Origin: Larix kaempferi
Taxonomy: Eukaryota; Streptophyta; Pinopsida; Pinales; Pinaceae
DNA: 64,000 nt
Reading direction: 5' to 3'
NCBI GenBank assembly: GCA_027924585.1
Contig: BSBM01000186.1
Coordinates: 6,510,001 to 6,574,000 of the forward strand
The notes below the pieces were generated by a model. The model was not told the origin of the DNA. It worked only from the letters and a program-made list of their open reading frames with translations, and did no database searches. Position numbers and translations under genes: made by a program. The stretch's first letter is position 1; the number at the start of each line of letters is the position of its first letter. Of this stretch, positions 47,851-58,394 are shown piece after piece.

Positions 47851-48600
47851 AGGTGTCCTTGTTGAACCAGTGGGCTTGTCACCTTCAAGAGACCTTTCCG
47901 GCAAGAATTTAGCCGCATCTACATCTGAGAAGGAAATGATGGCTATTTTGCATGCAGTACATAAGTGGCAGCCACACCTATTAGGGAATTATTTATACAT
48001 CAAGACTGATCTCCAGAGTCTAGAAAATTTCCTGGAACAATGGGTCTCCTCCCTAGCACACCTGAAATGGGTTATCGAACTCATGGGTTATGCCTATGTG
48101 ATCACGTACAAGAAGGGTAAGGACAATATGGTGGCAGATGCTCCTTCTCGCACATTTGATGACCTAGTTTCTCTTATAGCTATTTCTCTACTTGTCCCAA
48201 ATTGGTTGTAATCTATTCAACAGGGCTATCTCTTCTACGAACTCCATGCTTCTTCATCAGCAGGGCACTCTGGGTTCCTCGAAACGTATGACTGGGAACA
48301 ATGTAAGTTCTTTTGGCAGGGATTGAAAATGACAATTCAACAAATGGTGGCTGACTGTGAAACGACACTCCTTTCGGGACTGCTCGAACCCTTGCCCATC
48401 CCTACACAGATTTGGACAACTATTTCTATGGATTTCCTAGAATCATTGGAGTGGTACAATACTACATCTAAAAGGACACCATATGAAGTAGTCTATGGAC
48501 AGGAACCGCTAGTTCTTCTTCCATACACCCTCAGTAGCTCCCTAGTTCAAGCAATTGACTCGGTTCTTCGAAATTGTGATCAGATTCTTCTCATTCTGTA
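47851..48600 (+). pseudogene. A2 residual RNase H and integrase fragments
   Basis: From about 47850 the frame gives the second half of a gypsy RNase H (STSEKEMMAILHAVHKW; TDLQSLENFLEQ; YKKGKDNMVADAPSRTF at about 48105-48155). After a stop at about 48209, scattered integrase pieces follow: the zinc-finger tail region, LLEPLPIPTQIWTTISMDFL at about 48383-48442, and then directly the post-catalytic TPYEVVYGQEPLVLLPY. The catalytic core between those two pieces is deleted. The element cannot make RT or integrase. Confidence 0.85.
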
Positions 48601-48838
48601 GGACAATATTCACATGGCAAGAATTTGACTGAAACAACAAGTCAATCAACACCATTTTTAGCATACTTTTCACGCAGATGATATGGTTCTTCTTCATCTA
48701 CAGCATTCCATGCAACCCTCCCTGAAACTCAAGAGGCGTTAGTGGCCCAAAATGCAACCCGAGGATGCTACAGGGGAACCACTCCTTCAGATTTTGCATC
48801 AATTTCCACATCTAAAGCTTTGAGGACAAAGCTTTTTC

Positions 48839-48852
48839 TAAGGGAGAGGGGA
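48839..48852 (+). promoter_or_regulatory. Polypurine tract of A2
   Basis: TAAGGGAGAGGGGA directly precedes the TGTTAGG start of the 3' LTR. Confidence 0.88.
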
Positions 48853-49256
48853 TGTTAGGAACCCATGTCAACCCTTCAATTTACTTTGTTACTATATTGT
48901 TGTTGGACGCATATGCTTTGTAAGTCGTCCCGTAGTATTTGTTGATCCATAGTTTTTCTTATTATTGTTGGATGCAATGCTTTGTAAGTCATCCCGTAGT
49001 AATTATTGATCCATATTTTGTATTGGCCCATGGTTTTTATTGACACATGGTGTTGACCAATGGTATTGGCGCCTAGAATTAGTATATAAGTTTGTCTTGA
49101 GACCAATGAAGGTACCGTGAAGTTATTTGTATTGATCTTGCTCAAAGGAGGTTGCCTCCTCGAAGTGGCCTACGATCAACATAAAAGTGATTATGAGTTC
49201 TGTTATTTCTGCTATCTCATGTGTTTTAATTAATTAATTATTTCAGGTTCTCCACA
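48853..49256 (+). repeat. A2 3' LTR
   Basis: 404-bp direct repeat of the split 5' LTR, about 93% identical by eye, ending GTTCTCCACA. It shows the uninterrupted site (CGTAGTAATTATTGATCC) into which the copia element inserted in the other LTR. Confidence 0.95.
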
Positions 49257-49261
49257 TCTTA
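49257..49261. repeat. Target-site duplication of A2, right copy (TCTTA)
   Basis: Matches 37268-37272. The LINE ORF2 frame resumes directly after it. Confidence 0.95.
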
Positions 49262-51582
49262 ATTCAACTGCGTTCTTTTCTATCCTGATCAATGGGCACC
49301 CGTCTAATGTTTTCAAGCCTACGAGGGGCATACGACAAGAGGACCCCCTTTCTCCCTTTCTCTTTGTGATCATGACTGAAGGTCTTAGCATGCTTATTTC
49401 GCATTTTGTTGATCAAGGGAAAATCAAAGGTCTTAAATTCCCACCGTATGATAAGTCTATAGCACATCAACAGTTTGTGGACGACACTCTCCTGATGGGT
49501 CATTCTTCTATTCAGGAAGTTAGACAAATTAAGAAGGCATTGAATATCTTCTTAAGAGCTTTGGGGCTTACATTGAATATGGACAAATCCTTGATTTTCT
49601 TCTTTAATACTCCACCTGCTAGCTAAAGGAACATAGTTAGGATTTTAGCTTTAACTAAGAACTCCCTTCCAACCAAATACATGGGTTCTCCCCTGTCTGA
49701 TGATATCCTTAAGAAGACTTCTTGGGAAGAACTCTTAAGTAAAATGAGGGAGAAACTCTAAAATTGGACGTTTCGAGCTTTAAACTTACTGGGACGTGTT
49801 ATTCTTGTTAAAAATGTTCTTCAGGAAATGCCTCTATACCTCTTTTCTGTCCTCTCGGCTCCTAAATATGTCCTGAGGGAGATCATAAATATAGAATGTG
49901 CTTTCCTTTGGGGAGGCACTATGGAACATAAAAAATGGCCCCTGGTGGCTTAGGAGACTCTGTGTATGTCAAAACCTGAAGAAGGTCTCGGACTCCAGGA
50001 TCCTGAGAAGATGAGCATTGTTTGTGGAGAAAAGATTTGGTGGAGGTGGCTCAATCATACGAACGAGCAATGGGCTAGTTTCTGGGGCATGAAATATGCT
50101 CATAATATTGAAAATGAGGACTGGGTTAGAATGGATGGGCCGGAACAGGGGTCACACATTTGGAACATGGCTAGAAAGGGATGTGACCTGATAAGAAAAC
50201 ACAGTTTTTGGGAGGTCAAACAAGGATCATCATATAATTTGTGGTCGGATGCATGGCAACAAGAACAGCCCCTTCTAACTTTGGTGAATGATATCCCTCT
50301 AGATTCACCGGTTTTTAACCATGATTGGAAGACGATTGCGTGCTATTGGCAGGAGGAACCGAATGATCAAGGGTTTCAGGTATGGAAGTCTCTAATTTGG
50401 TGGATGGAGACATATGGGGAGGAAATTAGCAAATGCATCCATGAAACTTTGCAACAGCAACAGATCAAATTTTAGTTGGGTTTGGACCTGCTGCATTGGG
50501 GGCATCGGCCGAAAGGTATGTTCACCATGAAAGAGGCTTATTACATTCAGGGTGGTCATGATACACCTATTGCTGATAAGATTTGGAAACGCCTTTGGGA
50601 TGCTAAAATCTAGCCTAAAATTACTCTCTTCATTTGGCTAGTGCTGAAAGGGAAGATTTTAACATGGGATAACCTTACGAAGCGGGGATTTGAGGGACCG
50701 TCCTATTGCATTCTATGTGGAAAGCATGGGGAAACAATTTCACACCTTCTTGATGAGTGCAGCTTCTCCTCGGAACTATGGGATAAGGGCGCTATGATCT
50801 TCCGTATGAGAGATAGAATACGAATTGACTCGACAGGTTCAATTAAGGGCTGGAGAAAGGATCCTTTCCAGGGGAGAATCCTGAACAGAATTTGGGAACT
50901 ATTCCCTGGTTTCCTTATGTGGGATGTGTGGAAGGAATGTAATCAAAGAATTTTCAGAGGTAAAATTCAGAACTACACTATTATTTGGAACCAAATTCAA
51001 CGTGGTATTATAGAGACTCTACAATTAGCTCAGTGGAATGAGAAGGAACTGAAATTACCAGCAATTGAAGTAAATATTCAGAAGAACTGGGGCATTGGGG
51101 CACCACCTAACTATATCAGGCATAGTCTGAGAACTTCCATGGAAATTCAGGTGGCTTGGTCTACACCTTTACCTAGTTGGCTTAAGCACAACTTTGATGG
51201 CGCATTAAAGGGTAATCCTGGGAACGCTGGCTATGGTGGGGTTGTGCAGGATGACAAAGCAAGTGTCCTGTTTAGCTATTATGGTCATCTGGGCCTTGAT
51301 ACCAATAATGCAGATGAATTCAAGGCAATGATACAGGGTTTAAGCATGGTCGCTCGCCGTGGCATTACAAGTCTCCACGTGGAGGGGGACTCCAAATTAA
51401 TTATCCAGCTTGCCACTAGGTTGGCTAATGGGACACGGGCGGCTAAGTTGGTGCCTACTTGGAGGTTAGCATGGAGCATGACATGCTTAGAAAACACTAT
51501 TAAAATGATGACCTATGCCACCTTTTACCACGTTCGATAGAGTGCAAACTGCTTGGTTGACGTGCTTGCAAACTAGGGTGCT
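49262..51582 (+). pseudogene. LINE ORF2, second part (RT, zinc motif, RNase H)
   Basis: One frame with stops at about 49624, 49759, 49951, 50473, 50611, 51538 and 51577. It continues the reverse transcriptase with TRGIRQEDPLSPFLFVIMTE (about 49321) and the active-site FVDDTLLMG (about 49474). The RT thumb and C-terminal region follow (FRALNLLGRVILVKN; CAFLWGGT). A zf-RVT-like motif (CILCGKHGETISHLLDEC) lies at about 50707-50760. RNase H at about 51170-51580 has FDGALKGNPGNAGYGG, NNADEFKAMIQGL and VEGDSKLI (D, E, D present) and ends HVR-stop-SANCLVDVLAN, the usual final motif. Confidence 0.92.
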
Positions 51583-52698
51583 AGTTGCAGTAATGAGGGA
51601 TGGGGTGGCAATGCCCTCAATATGCCAATGAGCACATGTCGAGTTAGATGTCTTCAAATTGTTGAAAGCAACATGTGTTCGATGGGCGAGGTTGCTGGCA
51701 GTCCTTTGATGCAATGTGAAGTGATGGTTTTTAATAGATGGGATACTTGGGACGGTAGGAGTTATGAGCGATCTTTTGTGACCCCTTCAGGATATTTAAC
51801 TGCATGTCCTTCCCCCTATGAGTTTTCTAGGAGGACATTAATGATTTGAGATCTGAAGTGTGGGATGGAGACTGGTAATCTATTCCCCATGATTTGGATG
51901 AAGGTTGCTGATCAAAGTGATGATGTTATGACGTTTTCCAAGGACGAAGAGCATTATTGCAGAGATGGGACAATTATGGGGAATTTAATGGTGGTTAGTG
52001 GTGAAGGACCTTTAAATTACCTCTATCGGGTTGGCTCTCAACACTTCTGTCACTTGTCTGAGAAGGAGTGTGTCTTGTTGAGTTTATTTTTGTTTTCCTG
52101 TGCTGGTGAGAGTGAGCAGTTATCTGTGGAGAGAATGCCTTTGAGGGGTCGCCCTGATCGTAGAGGTCAGAGTATCCAGGGTGAACCTAGTAATCCTTCC
52201 CGGGATGTTGAACCCGTAACTGCCGCTAGTCAGGAGCAGTGGTGAGCGGCCACAACCGCGGTGTTTTTTCATCGTCTTTTTCCTGAGCAACTGCAAAGGG
52301 ATTTAAAGCAGATGGAAGGCCATTTATGGAGGATGGTGGGAGAACAAGAACTGCCACTTGAGTCAGTGGCTATGGCGGACTAGATCCATGATCCAGGTCA
52401 CACAAGAGGATGTATGGATCTTTATAATATAGTGGTGGTCATGCTCTGGGTCACGAAAACTCTCATTGCTCAGACACAGGCAGCTCGGGTGGACAATCTG
52501 GTGGAGTCCCAATGACTGAAAAAACTGGAGGAGAACTGTAAGGAGCATGCTGATGAGACCCATTGGATACATATGAAGCTGGATGCCATTGCCGAGGAAT
52601 TGGGTATCTCTTTCTTAACTCGCCCCAAGAAAGTTGATAATCCAAAGGTTATTGATCTCCAGGGCAAGGTTGGTGAGATGGATGACACGCCAGTGTGA
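51583..52698 (+). pseudogene. Unrecognised C-terminal extension of LINE ORF2
   Basis: After RNase H the same frame stays nearly open to 52245, with single stops at 51847 and 52243. Coding-like sequence then continues in the next frame (from about 52247 to 52698) with stops near 52381 and 52514. The first part (GNLMVVSGEGPLNYLYRVG) looks globular. The middle is low-complexity and basic (LRGRPDRRGQSIQGEP). The end is helix-rich (LKKLEENCKEHADETHWI; MKLDAIAEELGISFL). Together it makes about 370 codons. I do not recognise it, and most plant LINE ORF2 proteins that I know end soon after RNase H. It could also be a third ORF or captured sequence. Confidence 0.5.
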
Positions 52699-53255
52699 TG
52701 ACTCTATGGACCTGTGTGATGACTCTATGGATGTGCCGATGAGCTGGGTCGCCTCAATACTACTTTAGTTCCTGAAGAATATGTTCCATCCTGATGCTGG
52801 TGGCGACTCTTGATGTTTTGGTGGTGTTTAGACCTTTGTCTGGGTTTTGTAAGTGGACATACGGCTGGCTTTTGCTTTAGCCCCTACTTTGTTAGTCTGT
52901 TTTGGCTTCTATTTAGAGTCTTACGGATTATGGGTATGGTATTACCTATTGGGAAGGCATGTTATCTCGGGATACTTCAGTGTATTGGGTTTTGTAATGC
53001 CTGCTCTCTTGGCTTACTTTGTTTTCAGTCTATTAATAGCTTCCTCTAGATGATTTATCGATGGTCTCGTCCTTTTAGCTATGTTCTAGATTGTAATACT
53101 TGATCTCTGGCTTTGTGTATGGGCTTATGTTGATCAGAAGAGTTTAGATCATTGTGGTGGCTACTTAAGCACCATGACTATTGTAAAGATGTATATTGTA
53201 ACTTTGGTCTGACTATTAATAGAATGATGCTTTTTTTTTTGCTTAAAAAAAAAAT
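52699..53255 (+). other. LINE 3' untranslated region and terminal A run
   Basis: T- and G-rich non-coding tail of about 550 bases, with a near-duplicate phrase at 52697-52730 (GTGTGATGACTCTATGGA twice). It ends in a T run (53231-53240) and GCTTAAAAAAAAAA, after which the 14-bp duplication begins. Confidence 0.85.
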
Positions 53256-53269
53256 TTGATGTTGTAAAC
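53256..53269. repeat. Target-site duplication of the LINE, right copy
   Basis: TTGATGTTGTAAAC, identical to 33853-33866. Confidence 0.92.
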
Positions 53270-55130
53270 ATATATTTATAATAAAAAATCTATGAAAAGA
53301 AATTTATCAACATGGTTACACCAAAATAATATATCAAATCGACATTACATTTGATCTACTAATTCCCTTTCTCTAGATTTATTTTAGGAGGTGAAATGCT
53401 TTCTCTTTTATATGAAAGCTATACACCTACTAAAATTTTATTTTTGAACTTTTTGTATAAAAGAGCATCATCCAAATCACAAAATCTAATTTAACAAAGT
53501 GAAATTCCAAAAATTAGAAAATAAAATAAAGTTGGAAAAAAATTAATTAAAAGATTTTTTTAAGTCAAGATCATATTTTACAATAATCTAGATAAACAAG
53601 TGAGATCGCCACCAAAGCTATTTAGGACTTCCATTTGATGAAATGTTTGATAAAATAAAAAACAATTGAAAAATAACCTAAGTGTAACTCTAAGAAACTA
53701 TATATTTATTTAGTTGTGTACATGATTGAAATTTAAATATTATATTTCATTTTGACATTAATCTTAATGTTATTTTCCATCATGGTAAAAAAGATAAATG
53801 TTTACCAAAATCAAATTCAAATATTAAAAAAAGATTTTAACAAGGATTTTTTTTTAATGGATGATTGATTTATAAAATATCTTATGTTACTTTGGTGCTT
53901 CTCATGAGGTTTGATTGTGTGCCTTCATTAGAACCTCCTCTAAAAAGAAGAAGGGAGAGATGGTTCCACATAACTCTCAATTAATTGTTGTTTCCCTTGT
54001 ATTGGATATTATACCCATATAATGTGCCATTCAATTATGTGAGTATATATTCTCATGCATTTATGTTGTTGTTATTACCACTATAATATAATTATATACT
54101 AAAATCTATTATCAAAACAATATAATTTGATTATCAAGACAATATCTCTATCACCTTTGAAGCTTCACACTTGATAGATATTAATTTTATTACAAAATAA
54201 ATCTTCATTTAATTACAAACAGTTTGTGATTGTTTTATTAGGCCTAAAAAATAATATCTATTAATTATTTTTATTTGATTTATTACATATATAATCAACT
54301 ATTTAAATATAATTAGCTTTGATATAAACATAAAAGGTTCATTTTATCAACATACATGAAAACTAATTACCAAACTTTCATCATAATTTATATTAAAATA
54401 GACAAAAGGTGTCATTTTATTTGGTTTCCATATGCAAAATTTTGTCACGAAAGTCAATTTATCTATTTACAGTAAAATGACTTATTATTAATTCTCTTGA
54501 TAATGTACATAGGAATAAACAAAAGTTAAAATGTGCCACCTCATAAATATATCAATAAACTTTTGCTTGACTTTTGTAGGAATTCATCTTCTTAAACACA
54601 AGGTTATAAAATTGTGGCCATCAAGTTTTGTTTTATTCAACGTACAAATAAATGGTTACATCATAACTGCGGCCACATTACTTATCTGAGATGCCCGGGA
54701 GACTTTATTTTTGATTCCTATAATGAAATTTCAAATTCCTTTCACATAATGGAATACCATGCGATCTAATATGAACGCTAATTTTGTTTTGACAGGTCTA
54801 TATTTCGAGATGACGCTCTACGTAAAGAAGGATTTATTAATGCCACATAATTTTTGTCTTTTGTGTATTAAAAAAAATTATGTAAATGGAGAGTTGTCCA
54901 TGTCAATCAGAAAAGCATCCTCACTACTCCTCCGCGTTGTATGTAGATGGAGAGTTGTCCATGTCAATCAGAAAAACATCCCGAGTAGCCGTTATGAAAA
55001 CGACATTCTTATCCAAAAAAGCAATGTAAAAATTCTTTAATGGAATGGGATCCAAAGGTGAGTGTATAGTTTGAAATTCAAATTGTTAGGTTAGTTCAAA
55101 TTTCTTTGAAACTCTTATTATTGTTATTGT
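53270..55130. other. AT-rich spacer
   Basis: No gene recognised. At about 54888-54980 there is a tandem duplication of GGAGAGTTGTCCATGTCAAT followed by CAGAAAAnCATCC (spacing about 66 bases). The rest is AT-rich and resembles the DNA left of the LINE, as expected for the flanks of one insertion site. Confidence 0.6.
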
Positions 55131-56240
55131 TATTGCCTTTAGGATCTAGCAAATTTGGAAGTCTCCATGGACGCAGCTACTTTTGGAGAGAGGAGGCTAC
55201 GGTTTCTGTGCTCGCAGCTCGAGATGGTGCTCTACCCCTGTTTGGCAGATTGGCAATAAGCGTCTGTTGATCCGCTTCTAACTTTGGTCTTCCTGGGGAG
55301 AAGATTCTGAGCTCCCAGCGAGGGTTTCCAGAGTTGTTTAGGAGTAGGACGCATGTCGCTACTGAGATGTGCGACCTCTGGATAGCTGCCCCTTGCTTTA
55401 CTCCACAAATTCGACATCATGATCGCTTAATGACTCTCACTTCTCAGCTTAGGAATTCTTCTCTGGAATCCGACTGCACCAACTTCCTTGTTGACACGGA
55501 GATTTATCAAACAGTCGTTAACTCTGGAATCCGACTGCACCAACTCCCTCCAGGTCAGGACATTGATTGCCCTAGTTTTTCTTGCTCTCTTTAGCTAACC
55601 CTACAGTCCATTATCGAATTTTTCAAATTTGTGTTAAATTCTTCTGGAAACACTTCCCTGCCCCTGCTATCTTTTTCAGTTGCAAGTAGTTCTTCGGCAA
55701 ATGGCATTCGTCTCGCTTGAATTAGATCGTGTTCGCCCTTATTTTTGTGGGATTTCTTTGGGTGTTGATTTGAACTTTTTCTTATTTTTTTAGCCGTGGT
55801 ATTCCTCATGAGATTGCCCTGTGTTATGAATCACAGCCAACAGAAATGAAATGGAAAAAATGATCGGTAGACGTTCTTCTGTGGACGATGGACACCCGAC
55901 CATCGGTAGCGTGGATTTCTGTCACTTATTTCAGAGCTCCGGCAGAGATCATATAATGTCTACCAGTGGAGGAGGAGGTTTGCTTGCAGACTGAAGTGAG
56001 ACCCATTTCACCCCACATTCAAACTGATTGCGGTCACGGAAGAGAAGCTTTGGATGGTCTACTTCCCTCACACTTGCACGCTGATTGGGTTTCATCAATG
56101 AAAATTCAACTCTGTGCAGGAAAGAAGCTTGATCATAGAGCAAGTAGTCCAGTGGACAACTTCTCTGTGGACAACCTGTTATCATTATTGCCTTTCAGAT
56201 TCATATTTGTTGTTATATTGTTTGAAAAAACCCGTTAATG
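55131..56240 (+). other. GC-richer, gene-like island of unknown nature
   Basis: About 1.1 kb with balanced base composition within AT-rich DNA. Two open stretches (55334-55594 and 55966-56238) are not linked by an obvious frame. The first contains a repeated phrase (GGAATCCGACTGCACCAACT at 55469 and 55531). The second includes SSPVDNFSVDNLLSLLPF; FSVDxLL motifs occur upstream of the zinc finger in plant GATA factors, but no CX2C zinc finger is visible, so this likeness is weak. A pyrimidine tract ending TTTCAG at about 56190-56200 could be a splice acceptor. It may be a decayed exon, a non-coding transcript or old transposon sequence. Confidence 0.35.
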
Positions 56241-58394
56241 GATTTCATATATGTTATTTGGTTTATTGATTTTGTGCAGTGATTAATCGGTATTCATCCA
56301 ATATGTTTTTTTTTGTATGCTTGGCTAATCATACGAAAGGGACTTGACTCGATTTCATGTTGGATGATGGACACTTAAAGGCAGGTATATTTAATATGAT
56401 TTGCTTTAATGAAAGGAAGGAAAGAAGAAGTAGCTTAAATTAATAGATTATTTTGTTCTCATTATTTTGATAGCTTTATTTTAAAAATATATTTTACATA
56501 ACTCTCTACAAGAAAACACATAAAAGAAATGCATTAGATTATTTGCTATAAATACTTTTAAAGTGCGTTTTTAATGGAAATCTTATATCTATTAAGTCCG
56601 TTATGATAGAAGTTGAGAAGGAATATTAAATATAATTAGCTCTCTTCACATAATTGGGTTTAAGCTCAAAGCCTACCTACCACTGAGCCTCACCAATAGA
56701 GGCTCATATCTTCTCATTTTTATAATTACATAGAACTAACATTGGGAGGATATTGAATTTTCAAAGAAAATCCATTGAGGAGGGAAGAATTGTTATGTTG
56801 CCTAAACAAATTGTTGTAAGAAAAACGGAGCAATGGACAAGGTGAATCCCTTGTGGCCAGTATTTATTTGAGCTTTCCTGCCCATTGTGGCCAGTACGTT
56901 TTCCCACTGTTGTGTCTTGTTCGCTAGTTCATTGCGTGAGGTCGAGTTGCCTTACAGCTGCGCAATCGTGTGTTGCGTTACGCCATGCCAAACGTTATGA
57001 ATCTGCCTTACTGGCATTCTCTTCTCTATGTCTTGACTTTATTAAATGAAAAAGCAAATGAATGACAATATTTTTTCTACTCAACATTGTGATTTACATA
57101 AATTTTTATTTCTGATTTTCATAAATTTTTATTTCTATCCGTGTGTAGAATTAAATTATTTATTTAAGTATATTTTTACGGGATGTAAAAGTTTTCGTGA
57201 TAATACCTGTGATCTGGCATTTTGTCAATACTATTCCTATAGCAGTGTTCACATTTTGTCTCTTTTATTCTGTCTAAATATATCACATTGTCAATACTAT
57301 TCCTGTTGTATATCTCTTTTATTCTGTCTAAATATATCACAGATTCTTTTAACTATTTGTTTAAATTTTTATAGGCTTATTTTGCACACTTCTACGCTTT
57401 TTTTCATTCATATTTTTAGATAAAGAAAATTGTTAGATAAAGAAAATCGTATGATATTCTTTAAAATATTTAATTCAATTTTATTTTATAAAAATATTTT
57501 AATTTTAGGAAAATCCTATGACATTCTGTAAAATATTTTTATTTTATATATATATGGGGAAGGTGATTATTGCCCTAAATTAGGGTGGGTAGTAGATAGT
57601 CCTCTTCAATATAAAACACTACGATTTTAGGATCCTTATACATTAAGTACATTTCAAACCAAAAATATAGGGTCACGCACCTATTTTATTTTTTAAACAA
57701 TTTTCTAGTTTATTATTTTGTAGTTAATTTAGGCTTCTTTGTCTTGTAATATGATATATCCATTTTTTTAAGTAACACTTTATTTTTTATCCTTTTAAAC
57801 TTTTATTAAATTATTCCAAATGCTAAATGTAGAAATGAATAATTAAAGATTAATTTTCACATACCTTTTATTCTATGATTTTGTCTTTTTTAGATTAGAC
57901 ACGAAATAGAGTAATGATTAGAATGCGAGTAGTGTTATTGTTTTAATTTTTATTTAAAAATATATTTTATTCGATAACTTAGTTATCTTGAAATCTCTCT
58001 TTATTATATTATTAGAATTTATTTAGTTTTTGTTTTTTAAGTTAGATATATGATGAGAAATAGAGTGATGATTAGAATGAGAATAGTATTATTTTTTCTA
58101 ATTTTTTTTTTTGAAAGAATTAATTCTCGAAATCTCTTTATTATATTCTTGGAATTTATTTAGTTGATGGATATCGTGATTATTATTTATGGATGTAATA
58201 TTTAAGACAATGGATTGTAAAATATAAATATATAGTTTTTTAATATATGCTTTAATGAAAATATTACTAATAGATGCACATGTAAAGTATATTAAAATTG
58301 TGAGGAGTATATTATTTTTCTTTCTTTCTTATAGTGTCATTTATTTATATTATTATAATATAGTACTTTGATATATTTTTATTGCGATGGATCT
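56241..58394. other. AT-rich spacer with short tandem duplications
   Basis: No gene recognised; the 125-codon frame at 57046-57423 is low-complexity. Two local duplications are visible. One has a unit of about 67-75 bases, with TCTTTTATTCTGTCTAAATA at 57258 and 57314. The other has a unit of about 160 bases, with GAAATAGAGTnATGATTAGAATG near 57905 and 58055 and TTATTATATT..GGAATTTATTTAGTT near 58010 and 58138. Confidence 0.6.

Larger units (their letters stand above)
37273..49256 (+). mobile_element. Ty3/gypsy element A2, internally deleted, interrupted by the copia element
   Basis: LTR element with a TCTTA duplication, a 5' LTR split by the copia insertion (37273-37426 and 45088-45338), a primer-binding site at 45341, gag, protease, partial RNase H, integrase scraps, a polypurine tract and a 3' LTR (48853-49256). 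Without the copia insertion it is about 4.3 kb, far shorter than an autonomous gypsy element, because the reverse transcriptase and integrase core are missing. The two LTRs differ at about 28 of 404 positions by eye (about 7%). It is related to fragment A1 at 2116-4036. Confidence 0.93.
33867..53255 (+). mobile_element. Full-length plant LINE (non-LTR retrotransposon), interrupted by A2
   Basis: Bounded by a perfect 14-bp duplication and ending in an A run (53245-53254). Without the A2 insertion (37273-49256 plus one TCTTA) the LINE is about 7.4 kb. ORF1 has a DUF4283-like domain and a zinc knuckle. ORF2 has an APE-type endonuclease, reverse transcriptase, a zinc-binding C-terminal motif and RNase H, followed by an unrecognised extension. 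This order fits the plant L1-like group with RNase H. The frame is continuous across the A2 insertion point. It carries many stops and is dead, but the preserved 5' end is unusual because most LINE copies are 5'-truncated. Confidence 0.93.

Noticed and set aside
57046-57423. 125-codon frame in AT-rich DNA
   Set aside because: Low-complexity F, I, Y and L content over a local tandem duplication; no support for a gene.
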